A stretch of 64,000 nucleotides of DNA from Onthophagus taurus (GCF_036711975.1 NC_091970.1:3727501-3791500), one strand, 5' to 3'; shown: positions 1 through 12,746, counted from the first letter of the stretch. Numbers and translations: made by a program. The notes: generated by a model from the sequence alone, not told the origin.

Positions 1-666
1 TTTTGTACATATATACATATTTAAATTTTCTTTAATTCGAGCTCTCTTAATATAAAACATAAGATTTTTCATTTTAATCAAATTTTTTTTGCATTTTTTT
101 AAGCGTCGTTAAAACTATGTAATAGGGTACTTTTTTTTTAGTTTAAGATTGCGTTAATTACGATATTTTTATTGAACGTGATAACGATCATGGCTTGGCG
201 AAGTTGCTTCATAAAAACGATGAATTATTTTTAAGGATCAAAATCAAAATGTTTATGAGGCAATATTTTACTATGATTGCTGTGTTTAAAATTATAATAC
301 GGTGTGAATGTGTTAATTTGTAAACTAAATATAAACTAAAACATTAAAATAATAATTTATTTTCATTGACTAGTATTTCACAGAGAGAATAAACAAATTT
401 TATTTTAATACGGAAAACATTATTCTAATTGTATTCATCTAAATAAAATAGATGATATTTAAGTATTTAGGGAATGTGTGATATGTTTTTTTAAACAAAG
501 AGCAAAAAAACTGGCCACTAGAATATCACAATTAAGGAATACAATTATAATAATTAATTATTGGAGCCAAATTGGAGAACTTTGGCTACGTTCGAGACTA
601 GCTTCTCACATCAAAATACACTCGCATTGAAAATCTTTAATTCGAAATAATAGTAACCGTTTTTAA
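1..666. other. AT-rich 3' flank
   Basis: This is AT-rich sequence downstream of the minus-strand C1GALT1 paralogue. I see no coding frame or repeat boundary. It presumably holds that gene's 3' UTR and poly(A) site. Confidence 0.5.
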
Positions 667-2340
667 TTATGATGTAGGTTCTTTCGTTGAAGAATCAATC
701 GGTGGTGGTGGTGGTGACGATATCACTTTATCAATTGGATTCACTTTGTAATTGATTCCGTAAGGTCTTAAATGATATATTAAGTACTCCAACACGTACA
801 TTTGATTGGGGCTCACGTAATGAAACGAAACTGCGTTATCGGAGCAACAATCCATACCCTAAATCAAAAATATTTAATTTTTAGGTTATGTTTTAACTGT
901 CAAATTTTAATTATAACTTACCTCAGTGGTTTCGTAATACACATACTTCCAATACCAAAACGATTTAGGGCTATGCCCCGGAATTAAGTGATGTTCGGGA
1001 ACGAACGGGAAAAATCTTCCACGACCCAAAGAATCCCGAGTATCCCCAGCCTCAACCCCAACCCCTTCCAAACATTTCCCCATTTCAACATCTTCGGCTC
1101 CACTACTCGATGGGCTACACACCGTTTCATTACGTAATCCATACTACAAAAAATTTTTTAATTTGTTTTAGCTATAAAATATTTTTTTTTACTTCAACGA
1201 ATCTTCTCAACGCTTCCTTGCTTAACACATAACCAGCCCCTCCGCTCATATAACCTTGTTTCACGTACGGTTTAAATCTGCACCCAAAATACAAAGGATC
1301 CCTTGATTTATAAGGATAAAGCATGTATCGTAGATTCTCCAAAACCACATAAGTATCATCGTCCGCCTTTAAGAACCACTCAGCCTCGTTAAAATGGAAG
1401 TTGTATATGTATTTAAAAGCAGCCTTTGTTTTAGCCCATAAATTATCTCTTCCTTCCTCTACGTCCAAACCAATCGCAGGTAAACCAGGTTCTAAAGATA
1501 AAATAACCTCAAAAAATTAAATGTCAATTTGAAGTCTCAATTTAAATTTCTAACCTGATTCTGAGCTCATGAATAAAATTTTGTTGCATCTTTTCCCCCA
1601 AGTATTTTTAACGTGGCGAGCTTTTTTTTCGTGATTATCCGGCCCGGTCATAACCCAACATAAAATTGGTACTTTTTTGGTTAAATCGCGCGCGACCGAG
1701 TCGTCTTCGTCTTTGTGGAACTCCTCCTCGGGGCTATGTTGTCCCGGATCGATTAATGGTCCTTCCGCCGCATGGATGTCTCTGTAAGAATGGGGATCGT
1801 CGGAAATCGAGTGCGGAATCCAATAGAAAGTGAACGTAAATCCGACCACGAATCCAATTATCAATGTGAAAATTAGTTGCTTGTTTACTGGAACGCTAAA
1901 AAAACAATTTAGCAGGGCTTGATTTAAATGAAATAAAACAAAATTTTTTGACATTGATAAAAATGAGCGTATTAAAAAAGTCTTTATTGAGATTTACAAG
2001 GTGTTATTCGAAAAGTTGCAAGATTGGCGGTGATAAAGGGAGTTCGGGGAATCCGAAAAAACTGCAACATTTGAAAAAGGTCCAAATGCTCTTTCAGAAA
2101 GATAACGGACTTCCGGTTTATTTAAAAGCAGGCACCAAGGATAAGATATTGTATAACATAACAGTTCTTGGACTTTTAGTTGGATTCGGAATGAGTATGG
2201 AAACTTTTATCAAATTAACGATGAAATAAATTTCTAAAAAAAATTTTAATTAAATCAAAGTGTTACCTTGTTTTGTTATGATTTCTTCGGACATTATGGC
2301 CATTAAAGTCGTTAAAATGAAATGTTTTTGCTTTATACAT
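667..2340 (-). CDS. C1GALT1: Core 1 beta-1,3-galactosyltransferase, paralogue A
   Basis: Five exons on the minus strand: 2340-2267, 1895-1555, 1491-1193, 1143-922 and 858-667, 375 codons plus TAA. It is a type II Golgi glycosyltransferase of family GT31 that adds galactose to O-linked GalNAc to make core 1 (T antigen). Seen: a short cytoplasmic N-terminus, one TM anchor ([19 protein letters not shown]), the conserved [20 protein letters not shown] block, [10 protein letters not shown], the DxD metal/UDP-site motif in [33 protein letters not shown] and the tail [18 protein letters not shown]. The start was chosen because exon 1 (MYKAKTF) ends in the phase required by exon 2 and matches the first exon of the paralogue at 5.4 kb. 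The C-terminal proline run is specific to this copy. Intron 1 carries an antisense COX7A-like gene. Family assignment is firm; the exact substrate is inferred. Confidence 0.9.
1963..2229 (+). CDS. COX7A: Cytochrome c oxidase subunit 7A-like
   Basis: Single exon, 88 codons. Subunit VIIa is a small one-TM subunit of mitochondrial complex IV and of supercomplexes in the inner membrane. Seen: a basic, Ser-rich N-terminus without acids ([20 protein letters not shown]) that fits a mitochondrial presequence, the family signature [15 protein letters not shown], then [13 protein letters not shown] leading into one hydrophobic helix. The ATG at 1963 is used because the frame upstream has no other ATG. 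AATAAA overlaps the stop (ATGAAATAAAT). The gene lies wholly inside intron 1 (1896-2266) of the opposite-strand C1GALT1 paralogue. It has no intron in its CDS, so it could be a retrocopy or the ordinary gene; I cannot tell which. The frame is intact. Confidence 0.85.
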   Translation: MSVLKKSLLRFTRCYSKSCKIGGDKGSSGNPKKLQHLKKVQMLFQKDNGLPVYLKAGTKDKILYNITVLGLLVGFGMSMETFIKLTMK

Positions 2341-3620
2341 TTTAAGTTCGTAACTGGTGACTTGAAAACTTTGACACAAACTGCGGCGTGGTTAGTTATT
2401 TGAAAAATTATAAGTTAACCAAAAAAAAAAACCAATTCAATATCTTTGTTTACTTATATATATGTTTACTGATGTACTAAAGATAATAAATCAAAAAAAT
2501 TTATTGATTTTTAAATTGACGTTTTAGAAATGTCAAATAAAATTTTAATACCAACTTAAAATTTAAATGAAATTATATTAAATTTAGCTGAATCAAAAAT
2601 ACCTACATCTAAATAATTTTAAAACGTAGTTAGATTAAGTTTTATGGTTTTCTTAGTTTTTAAAATAATATAAATAACTTATTTTGAATAGATTCAAGGT
2701 TTTGACGCATTTATTTCCCCTAGAAACATCACAAAGACTTTAAATAAACGTGCTCAGAATATCAACTAGCTTTTAAACTTGATTTTAAAAGTAAACAATA
2801 AAGAGGTTGCTAAAAATCGATTTAAAATTGTACTAAAAAATAAATAGTTATTTGTATTTTAAGAATATTTAATTTTTTAAAGTTTTTTGACAGATTTTTT
2901 ATTATTACATTTTTGTAAAATTGTAATAATTTTAAAATGTTGCATAAAATTCCCCTTATCTTCTATTAAATGTGAATTTCTTAGAAAAAAAACTAACTAC
3001 GTAAATAGACAAGTTATGGAATACTTTGTTGAGAGTAATAAGTACTTTGCATAAAGAATTTTTGAAATATGTCTTGTTAATACCAAAAAAAATGGATTAA
3101 CTCAACTTGTGACCTAAATATTTAAGTTTTAACAAGCTTTGGGCATTTAATTGATTAAATTTATTTTAGTATATAATTAGGGTAAAAGGAATATTCTTAC
3201 CGTTGATACCACATTATAACAATTTCTGTGTTAACGGGTAACAGCTTTCTTATCAACTAACACTTCAATACTTTAACCTTCTTGCTTTATACCTAACTCT
3301 ACAACATGTTTTTATGTTCTTTTTATTCATAAAACCAATTGAATACTCAATAATTTGAAATAATCGATTAAAAATAAATTTAAAAATTGACATTTAAAAT
3401 TGTAATTTACTTGTTTCAAAAAATAATGTAAAGGTAATAGAATATGATAACCTCAATTTAAACCTGAATAATACACTCCAATAATATACAACCAATCAGA
3501 GGAATGATCGTTTAAAATTCCGACCAATAACGTGATTTTTTAAGTGGATAAAAGCTACCTAGGTTTTTCAACTGAATAACTCACTGATATTTTTTAACTG
3601 ATAAAAACGCGGGTAGCATA
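2341..3620. other. AT-rich intergenic region
   Basis: This is the upstream side of C1GALT1 paralogue A. I see no coding frame with convincing codon use and no clear repeat. Confidence 0.4.
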
Positions 3621-3784
3621 TACAGGGGTGTCCGGAAATGACGTGTACAACGGAAGACCATAAGTACCTTGATCAAAAATATTTTGATTTAACTGAACTT
3701 ATCTATATACAAAATTGCTTAGTTTAGTCGCTAGAGGGCTTTAAAAATTTATAATAATCATTCCGTCATTTCCGGACACCTGTA
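3621..3784. mobile_element. Mariner-like MITE, 164 bp
   Basis: It is bounded by inverted repeats: TACAGGGGTGTCCGGAAATG at the left end and its near complement, CATTTCCGGACACCTGTA, at the right. TA lies outside each end, the usual target of Tc1/mariner elements. The interior has no coding frame, so it is a non-autonomous remnant. Family assignment rests on the TIR style and the TA target only. Confidence 0.75.
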
Positions 3785-4784
3785 TATACTTTTGTTAACC
3801 TGTCACATTTTTGACAAGTATAATTGTTAAATAGTTAATCTCCCTAAAATACACTCGAGCTTGATTTTAAATCAAGATAATTTTATTTTTAATTCACTCA
3901 AGGTTTGTTGCCCTTTGGAAAAAACTCTCAATCAAAATCAAAAGATAAAATCGCGATTTTATCATGCTTTTGATTTTGAGTTATTATCATGGCAACAAAG
4001 CGTTCGTTTAAAAATAAAATTATTCGATAGTTACGCTCTTATGTATTTACCCCCGAAAAAACTACAAGAAACAGCAAACCACCAACATAACCTCAATAAT
4101 ATAAACTTACCCTGCACAAGATCGAATATGCCCCATTTTAAGTTTGCGTCGGATGACGCCCCAAATTCCGCCCCTTACACTTCCGTTCAGTTCGTTTACG
4201 AATCATTTTGGTTCTTTGTGTTAAACATTTTTGGGAGATCGGATTTTTTTGTGTACTGAAGAGCAGAAATTCATTAGAAATTCTTCGGGGTGATGGGAAG
4301 TGAAGTTGCAACATCTTCGCCACAGTTCAGGTGTGCATACGTCATACTTCTTTATTATTTGAAAGTGAAATGTTTTTCTTTTAATATTGAAAAAATTGAG
4401 TAATGTTTAAAATTAATAACGGTAATTACGTTCTTAAAGGTATTGTTAAAATGAGGTAAAACTAAAAATTAGAATTGGGTTATTTGGGTTGCCTATATTC
4501 ACAAATCAAATTAATATATTTTATTATCAATTTATTGTTAATAATTTATTTCGACGCTTTTTTTTACAATTAAAATTAATAAATTATTTTTGATTTTTAA
4601 TTTCATATCAAATGATTTATGATTATTGCAGGGATTAAACGATTTTATGGAGGTTACAGAATGTTCCATTATTTGACCCTTTTAAGACAATGTTTTTAGT
4701 GTTTACGATTATTAAAACCTAATTTTTTACTTTAACGATCGATTTAACCAACCAAGCCACTTATTTAATCTTGTTCAGCGTAAG
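3785..4784. other. Intergenic, no supported gene
   Basis: AT-rich sequence between the MITE and the C1GALT1 relics. A 132-codon open frame at 3861-4259 is present but has no recognisable domain, no splice partner and an overlapping open frame on the other strand. Confidence 0.4.
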
Positions 4785-4965
4785 ACTTATCTGCATCCAA
4801 AATAGGTAGCATCAGTTGATTTATATAAGTAACGTAAACTCTCCAATACGACATAAGCAGCATGTCATTATTTATACTTACCCAATTCAAAGTTATAACT
4901 AAAATTTTGTTGCATCGTTTTTTACTATAATATTGGGTAAGGAATTTTAATGTTTATACATTTCA
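4785..4965 (-). pseudogene. Decayed C1GALT1 fragment (minus)
   Basis: Nucleotide similarity to the C1GALT1 paralogue is visible by eye. ATCTGCATCCAAAATAG near 4790 parallels the exon-3 stretch for FGCRFKP. CAATACGACATAAG matches the VVLEN region. AAAATTTTGTTGCATC at about 4905 parallels the exon-2 stretch encoding RCNKILF. The blocks occur in the minus-strand order of paralogue A but with most intervening sequence gone and frames destroyed. It is a relic of a third gene copy. Confidence 0.65.
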
Positions 4966-5081
4966 GTGAAACATTGTTAACAAGTATGACGACAATATAT
5001 GATAACAATATATGAGTAATGTTTTTCAGTAAGCCAAGGTGGTATTAAATAAAATGTTTTGTTTTTAGTTGGATAATTATA

Positions 5082-5190
5082 TGAAAATGTATAAAGAAAA
5101 TAATTTAAATAATTTCATCCTTGAATCTATATTGATTTTTATTGTTTTCAGGTATTTTTCGAACCATTTTTCAATCATTTAAAATGGAAC
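5082..5190 (+). pseudogene. Decayed C1GALT1 5' fragment (plus)
   Basis: ATGTATAAAGAAAATAATTT near 5090 and the following bases parallel the first exon of the intact plus-strand paralogue ([11 protein letters not shown] versus MYKENNLNNFI). About 70 bases on, after a TTTTCAG, GTATTTTTCGAACCATTTTT resembles the paralogue's [11 protein letters not shown] segment. Nothing further is preserved. It looks like a duplicated, eroded 5' end just upstream of the working gene. Confidence 0.6.
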
Positions 5191-5451
5191 AAGAAGCTTT
5201 ATTAAAAAGGGCCATGTTGGTTCTGTACCAACAAGATTTGAAGAAGATTTGTGATTTGTGACAAAAGAAAAACAGAATTTTAGATTCAATTATGGAATTT
5301 TTTATTAAAAACGAAGATAGTTGTAGATAGTTGTATAAAAATTATTTTCTAATAATTTATTAAAAATATTTATTTAAACAAAAAACAATAGCGCCATCTC
5401 TTAACATCATAAAAAAAAATTGACATTTAATTTATTTATGATTATACGAAA

Positions 5452-6685
5452 ATGTACAAAGTAAAAAGTTTAAATGGTTTCATCACAAGGTAATTTTAAA
5501 ATTTTTTTCTATTTCAATTCTAATTAATCGTTGTTAGATCCCTCGTAAATAAACCACAGTTTTTTTCTTTAACAATTGGATTCATGCTCGGATTTATATT
5601 CACTTTGTATTGGTTTCCGGTATATTTTGAACCGTTCTCACACGATTCATTTCAAGGACCACAAACCGATCCTGGCACGCACAGCCCCGAAGAGGAATTT
5701 CACAAAAACCAGGACGATTCTCTCGCACAAGATTTAAAGAGAAAAGTACGAATTTTATGTTGGGTTATGACCAAACCAACTAACCACGAGAAAAGAGCCC
5801 GTCACGTTAAAAATACGTGGGGGAAACGGTGTAATAAAATTTTATTTATGAGTTCTAAACCCGGTAAAAATTAAAAATTTAAATGTCAAAGTAACATTTA
5901 AAGTGTCAACCTAAAATATAACCTAAAAAATAACATAACCTAAAACGCTTTATTTTCTTAGATTCTGATTTACCTGCGATTGGTTTACCCGTACAAGAGG
6001 GAAGAAATAAATTATGGGGAAAAACGAAAGAAGCTTTTTATTACATTTATCAATTTCATTTCAACGAAGCCGACTGGTTTTTAAAAGCGGACGATGATAC
6101 TTACGTTGTTTTAGAAAATTTGCGCTACATGCTTTATCCATATAAACCTACAGATCCTTTGTATTTCGGATGCAAATTTAAATATAACACTTACGTAAAA
6201 CAGGGCTACATGAGTGGTGGAGCCGGTTATGTTTTAAGCAAAGAAGCATTACAAAGATTTGTTGTTATCGGCTTGCATAATAATACATTGTGTAATCCGT
6301 TTGATGGTGGTAGCGAAGATTTACAATTAGGAAAATGCATGGAAAACGTTGGAGTTAAAGCTGGGGATAGCCGCGATTCTTTGGGCCGTGGACGATTTTT
6401 TCCATTCATTCCTGAACATCATTTAATTCCGGGGCATTGTCCAAAATCATTTTGGTATTGGAAGTACGTTTATTACAATACGACCGAAGTAAATATGTTT
6501 TAATTTAAATTATAGAGTGAAATAAAAAGCAATTTTAGGGCATGAATTGTTGCTCAGATAACGCGGTATCGTTTCATTACGTGAAACCAAATCAAATGTA
6601 TGTATTGGAATATTTGATTTATCATTTACGACCTTACGGAATCAATTATAATATGAATCTAACTAATATAAAGGAAGCCATTTAA
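5452..6685 (+). CDS. C1GALT1: Core 1 beta-1,3-galactosyltransferase, paralogue B
   Basis: Four exons, 5452-5489, 5538-5863, 5962-6488 and 6539-6685, 345 codons plus TAA. It has the same family and likely role as the divergent gene at 0.7-2.3 kb. Seen: N-terminal TM anchor ([17 protein letters not shown]), [33 protein letters not shown], DxD motif in [33 protein letters not shown] and [20 protein letters not shown] near the end. One intron present in paralogue A (within FVE/YGLRN) is absent here. The C-terminus is shorter and lacks the proline run. The two genes are divergent, with broken copies of both orientations between them, as expected after an inverted duplication. Confidence 0.9.
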
Positions 6686-7817
6686 TAACTTTTTTAAAGT
6701 TTGTGATATATTTATATATTATTTAAAATAAAAAAATAATTTTAGGGTTATGTTTTTTTATGGATCCATAGAGTACAATTAGAATATCTGGAGGGTTATT
6801 AAATTAAAAAATTGTTTATAAAAAGCGTTATTTATTTATAATAGAATACAAATATGGAAAATTGAAATACAATATAAGTGTACAAGGTTGCTTTTACACG
6901 TTATATATATATAGTAGTAAAGTTGTAATAGGGGAATTATTTTAAATTAATAATTAATATATAACCTATAATTTTTTTTTAAATTATAAAATTGAATAAA
7001 ATTTGATTGTCGCTAAAATAAATAAAATTAAATAATTTATTAATTTTTAATTAATTAACAGGAAGACAACTTAAAATTATTTTTATTACGCATATTAATT
7101 ATTTAACACTAAATAGACAGAGTAAATAGGGAGGTATTTACAGAATTGTTGTTTTTCCTTACAGCGAGTAAAACATTTAAAATAAACGTTTAAGATTGAG
7201 TAATTATCGATTAATTTTGTCGGGAAAGTTTAAGATTTGAAATTGAAGTAAATTCGAACACTTATTAACTATTTAACATTACATCATTTTCAAAAAAAAA
7301 TTTTTTATATATTTAAAATCGTTTTTTAATTCCGGACGAATTATAAAGACGAATTCAGAATTAGTTTCCTTTAATTTTAATTTAATTAATTTAATAATCC
7401 CGGTTTAAATTGAAGTTTACGTGTGTATAGACGTTAGCAAAAGTTTTTGTACAAAATGGTACAACGATATCGACAAGTATTTACAAAAATTACAAAATAT
7501 TTAGTGTAATAAATACGTTGTTATGTTATATTATATTATAAAAGCTACCGGTTAACGATGAATTTTAATTTTAATACTTGGTGCGGTTCTTTTTTGGTTT
7601 CTCGATGAACATTTACTGGGTACACAATTTTAAAGAAATTTAATTCGAAATCGCTACATACAACATTCATTCTCGTCTTTTAATCAGTCTTAATATCACA
7701 TTAATGAAATAAAATCTTTTTTTTTTTAAATTATTTTTGATACCAGGTATTTGTTCCATCGAGAAGTTAGTCTCAAGTGCAAAGTTTAATTTTTCTAATC
7801 AAATTTTAACTTTTAGT
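6686..7817. other. Convergent intergenic region
   Basis: AT-rich stretch between two genes that end toward each other. It holds poly(A)-like AATAAA runs on both sides, and no coding frame or repeat boundary that I can support. Confidence 0.45.
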
Positions 7818-8712
7818 TTATGTAACCGCTTTTTCGTAAGTGGGAGGTGGGGAATCCCGGCGGATAATCTGTAAAGATTCGTTAACATCTTGTGTTGGTA
7901 ACATAATGGCGATGTGGTACGGCGGTGGAGGCATTTCAGCTGGATTAACTAAGACGGGAACGTCGTTTGGCACATGGACTTGCGATGATTCCTCGTGGAT
8001 TTCGTTCTATAATTGAGTGATTAAGAAGAAATTTGCGTTTAAAAAGAAAATTACCTGTTCGTTAGAAACTTGCGCCGAATTTTGACCGTGTAAAGGACAC
8101 GAAGTGACAGCTTCATACAAAGAAACCAACCCCCCAACTAACAAAATAAAAACGAGGAGGGCGCAAAAAGCCAACGCTTCCATCCCCATATTCGCGCCGT
8201 GAAAATAAAACTTGGCCAAAGCTATAAAAAACGTGATGATCGCAAAAAACGCCCAAACCCCGCACTTAATCTTTGCAGTTGATGAAGTTTCGCGGGGTAA
8301 AGCTGAGCTGCTGTGCGACAAAACATCGTTTGATCTATTTAGGGCATTTCCTTGGGTTAAATTTTCCTCTATAACGGGGCAAGGATGGATTTCCCCGTTT
8401 GATGGGACATCAATTTGCTCCCCTCTAGTTCTTTCAATGAACCTGGCGTGGTAATAACCAGGTCCCCGATTTTGGTTACGTCTCCCCGCATTCGCTACAC
8501 TTTCAATTGACTGAAAACGATGCACTGGAGTTACCATTAGCTTCGGGTACACGCCGCTATACGACGCTCCTCTTCTAAATCCTGAAATTAATTCTTAATT
8601 AATTTGAGTCGTTTTCGCTGTTTATTTATTTACCTGCAATATATGGACGGATAATATGTCCCCCGTTAAACCGAACGCATCCTTGGCTCCTTTTATCAAT
8701 CCAAAAATGCAT
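7818..8712 (-). CDS. Two-TM protein with C-terminal PPxY motifs
   Basis: Three exons: 8712-8634, 8581-8055 and 8006-7818, 264 codons plus TAA. I do not recognise the family. Seen: a 110-residue polar N-terminal half rich in Ser, Asn and Arg, then two hydrophobic helices (CGVWAFFAIITFFIALAKFY and ALAFCALLVFILLVGGLVSL) separated by a short HGANMG loop, a short loop CPLHGQN, and an acidic-to-proline-rich tail. The tail contains PPPPYH and, at the extreme C-terminus, SPPPTYEKAVT; the last is a canonical PPxY, the ligand of Nedd4-type WW domains. Both ends would face the cytoplasm if the helices form a hairpin. A role as a ubiquitin-ligase adaptor or sorted membrane protein is inference from the PY motifs. 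The model is firm because all splice phases agree. Confidence 0.75.
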
Positions 8713-9873
8713 GTGTAAAGCAAACAAAGAAGCGTCACCAAAGCGTTTACATTTTTTAATACAAATTCATTTCATGATTTTTATCCCTTCTCCCTTAATT
8801 CGCGCTTTAACACTGAACGACAAGAAAAATCCGATAAAACACGTCACTTTTTCCTGTTTGCTTGCAGTGTTCGACATGAAAGCAGTTTCACGACGTCGAA
8901 TTGTATACATTCAGAAGCCCTCAACATTTATGCAATTCGTAAATGGGGAAAACGCATGAAAGGGGGTTCATGTTTGGGAAACGCTGAAAGACGCCGGCGC
9001 ATCGGCGTCGATATCTATGTTTACGATTGGTAAGGCGATTTAAAGACGCCTTTTTATTATTTCGATGTATAAAGTGCACTATTAACTACAAATACAACGA
9101 TTTTATGCCAAATTAGCATCTATCAAGTTAATTATTTGATATTACAAAAAATTTCATTACAAATGTATTATTAATGATGGGTCAATTACCTCGTCGAAAG
9201 AATTCGGCCAAACGTTAAATTAACCAAAAAATTAATTCTTCAATTTAAAATGCAATTTTTCCCGCTAAAATGTAATGGAGAATCTAGTCATTCCTATTGG
9301 TTCTTTACGGTCATAATGTCATATGTAACTAATAGCAACCAACTGACTTTTGAATTGTCAATTATCCGCCAAAAAAACGTTTGTTTCGCACTATTTTTCT
9401 AAATTAAAATTAAATATTATTAATAAATTAATTAATGAATCAAAACTACGAATATGTAATAAATTTAACGAAGAAGATGGTAAATATCGATTTAATTATT
9501 GTTATTGATTTTTAGATGAAGCCGATAAGAAGTGGCTCGATTTGATGTTTATATGGCGAAATCTAAAATAACTGTAATACTGAGTAAAAATTGTTGTAAT
9601 ATTTGTCTTTATTTATAATATTAATAATATATAAATAAGTAATAAATACAATCTTTTTAAGTTTTTTCTTTTTTATAATTATCTATGTAAGTTGGTAACA
9701 CTGTTTGTAGGTTATAATTTATTTTATAGGATTAATTCATTAATAAGAATTGATTAGTGATTAATTAGAATTAATTGGTGTCAAAATGAAGTTTTAAAGT
9801 CAAAAGCAACCTTAATAAATTATAAATATATCTTTATAAATAAAATTTTATTTACAAAAGAAAAATACATAAC
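8713..9873. other. Intergenic, upstream of the PPxY gene
   Basis: The likely promoter side of the PPxY gene. It is less AT-rich near 8950-9060, where a hairpin GACGCC...GGCGTC (about 8992-9010) occurs. No coding frame is supported. Confidence 0.4.
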
Positions 9874-12746
9874 CTATAAATCAAAAAACGCTGTAGAACC
9901 ACCTCTTCTTGTATCAAAAATCGCCTCTATTTCGTCATCTAACTTAGTGATAGCTGTAAGAGCAGCGAAACCATCCACAGCTGGCGTAACGGTATAATTA
10001 TGTCCAATTTCCTCCAAACCATCAATGATATTCTCATCGAATCCACTCTCAAATTCTATCGACATTGGGAATAACTGATGATGTAACCGTTTCATTAAAG
10101 TGGCTTCTTCCAGTGGAATATTGAACCATAAATTTCTTATTGCAACTAAAGCCGTTGATGTTGTTATTTTTGTACCACCAGCAGCTCCGATTACCATCCG
10201 AACATCACCGTTATCATCGATTATTACGGTTGGGCACATAGAAGATAAAGGACGTTTGCCTGGAACTATGTAATTAGCGGGGGATGGGGGAACTCCGAAT
10301 GAATTTGTTATGTTTGGAGCTGAAAAATCATCCATTTCGTCATTTAAGATTATTCCGGTGCTTGGTGATCTAACTTCAGAACCAAAACTAACATAATAAG
10401 TAAATAATAATTAAAGTTATAAATAAAATTGTAATAATATCTTACTATAAATTAATAGTTCCTGTGACAGAAACAGCATCACCCTCGGGAGAAAGTACTG
10501 AGATATGAGCCGTACCATGATCTTCTATTAAAGAAGTCTTAGCACCATAATGTTTTGGATCTTGATATGTAACATTATCAAATATGAGTTGTCTGATATC
10601 TTTGGCGTATTCCTCTGAAGTAATGTTGGATAATAGCTGCGAAAATCTACAGAATGAGATGATGAAGGTTAAGAAATGATTGTTTATGTACTTACGTATT
10701 CGATATCAATGTAATTGGTATCACCAAGTTCAGTTCGCTTTCCGTAACCATATTTAAAGCTCTCTACGATTCTTTGAAGGTTCCTCACCGATTCCCCTTC
10801 GGAAAGTTCTAAGTAATCTTTTAATATGTTTACAATAAAAGCCATAATCACTCCGGAACCAGGTAAAGGTGCCGTATAAAGTTTCTGATTAAACGGAAGA
10901 TCCACGATTATCGGTTCTTGCCACTCAGCCCTAAAATATCCCGATTAATTAAATTATTTTATTTAAAAATTATTAATATTTACGAATAATTAATCATATC
11001 TTCTTCCGTTATTATTCCGCCAACATCTTGAATATCTTTCACGAATTGTTTCGTTAAAGTTCCGTTATAAAGCGCGTCAGCACCTTCTTTAGCAATTATT
11101 TCGAGAGTTTCCGCTAGTTTTGGTCGCTTTAACATATGCCCAGCTGTGTAAGCTTCGTTCGTTTCAGGATCAATAAAAATCTCTCTCAACGATGGGTTAT
11201 CCAAGAACTTTGCTTCTCTCGATTTAAAAACTCTCGCTAAATAATCTGTTACTAAATGTCCGTTTTTACATAAATCTATCGTCGGTTGGAGGACTTTTTC
11301 CCATTCTAAAAGCCCAAAACGTTGATGTGCCATCCATAAACCACGTAATTCGCCTGGAACTGCGATTGCTAATCCGCCTAGAAAGAAAATTGTTGATTCG
11401 TTTTAGGTTAAAGTTGGTTGGGGTAACCTTTTGATGCTAAAGATGAGTTTCCTTCGAACATATCTGCGTAAGCGTCTCTTGGAGCCATTTCTCGAGCGTT
11501 TAATGAGTAAACTTTTCCTGTTGATTTTTTGTAAATAGTCATAAGAAATCCGCCCCCTAATCCGGTACTTTGAGGCATTGCAATTCCTTCGCAAAGCATT
11601 GCTGCTATTGCTGCATCAACCGCGGTTCCCCCATTTTCCATAATTGCCCTATTAACAAATTAATCCATATAATCAAAGAGATTTTAAGAAAATAAGAAAC
11701 AATGGGTTATTAAATTTATTATTAGACTTCCATATTTATTTCTATAATCTTCAAGGATGAAATTCAATTATTTTATGATCATTTAGTGTAAATAAACGAA
11801 TGGTATTTTATCATTTTTTGCTAAATATAGTCAATCTATTGAAAAGATAAAAAATATATCTGATTTATCACAAGTATTATTATTATTATAGGATTATGAG
11901 GGCATACTTAACATTTTATACTAATTTTAGAGTTTTAAAGTTTGAAAATGAGGTTATATAGCTGTTAATTTAATGATAATTAAATTTAAACTGTCAAGAT
12001 AATAAAAAATAAATTTAAAATAAAAAATAAGATAATTTTAAAATGGAAATAAAAAAAATAGATATTATTAAACAATATAAATAAAAGTAAAATAAGATAT
12101 TATTTTTAAAAAACTAATTTTTAAACGTCAATTTTGACAGTTTATTTGACACGGTTTATGGGGGGATAACAAATTGTATTTTGTGGTTCAAATTAAGCAA
12201 CAAAGACTTCTTTTATAGGGAGTGCGTCATTAATAATTCATGCGGGCGATTGTGATGAAAAGTTATTGCACACATTATATACATATAAAATGTTATCATA
12301 AATAGTTATAAATTTTATTGTCAGGTAATGTTTGATTTCTATAAAGATAAAGTATAATAGATTTATGTTAGATTATTTAATTGAAATGATTATATTCAAG
12401 GTAAACTTAATGTGTTTTTTTTTTTTATTTTTAGCGTAATTCGTAGAATTAAAAGGAAAATGCGAAAAATTGTTGGAATGTCAGCTAAACATCAAGGATA
12501 TCATTATTTTATTATAATACTCACTTTCCAATTTCTGCGCATTCATGCCCGTTTGTTACAACGGCTCCTCTATGAATAACTTTTTCTGTTCCCAAAAATA
12601 TTCCTAAACAAACTCCCAAAACGACGATTCCAGCTAATAAAATAGCACAAAGTACGGAAACTTGAACTTTTCTAAAGCAAAAAAGAAAAATGAGCTAAAT
12701 TAATGAAAAAGAAAGTTAAAACTTACGTTAACGTCCGTAACATCAT
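9874..12746 (-). CDS. GGT: Gamma-glutamyl transferase
   Basis: Seven exons: 12746-12727, 12671-12525, 11648-11428, 11377-10984, 10930-10696, 10636-10446 and 10387-9874, 573 codons plus TAG. It is a membrane-anchored ectoenzyme of the Ntn-hydrolase class that removes or transfers the gamma-glutamyl group of glutathione. Seen: short N-terminal tail, signal-anchor helix (VLCAILLAGIVVLGVCLGIF), CAEIGKAIMENGGTAVDAAI, the large-subunit core, then the self-cleavage site and nucleophile Thr in EDHGTAHISV. That Thr is codon 381 in my model, the same number as the human GGT1 nucleophile as I recall it. Also seen: TINLYFGS, MDDFS, PGKRPLSSMCPTVI and the GAAGGT loop of the small subunit. All known catalytic elements appear intact. 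The 870-base intron after exon 2 holds nothing that I recognise. Confidence 0.93.

Noticed and set aside
3861-4259. 132-codon open frame (+)
   Set aside because: No domain, no splice context, and biased composition. A competing frame on the other strand overlaps it. Probably chance.
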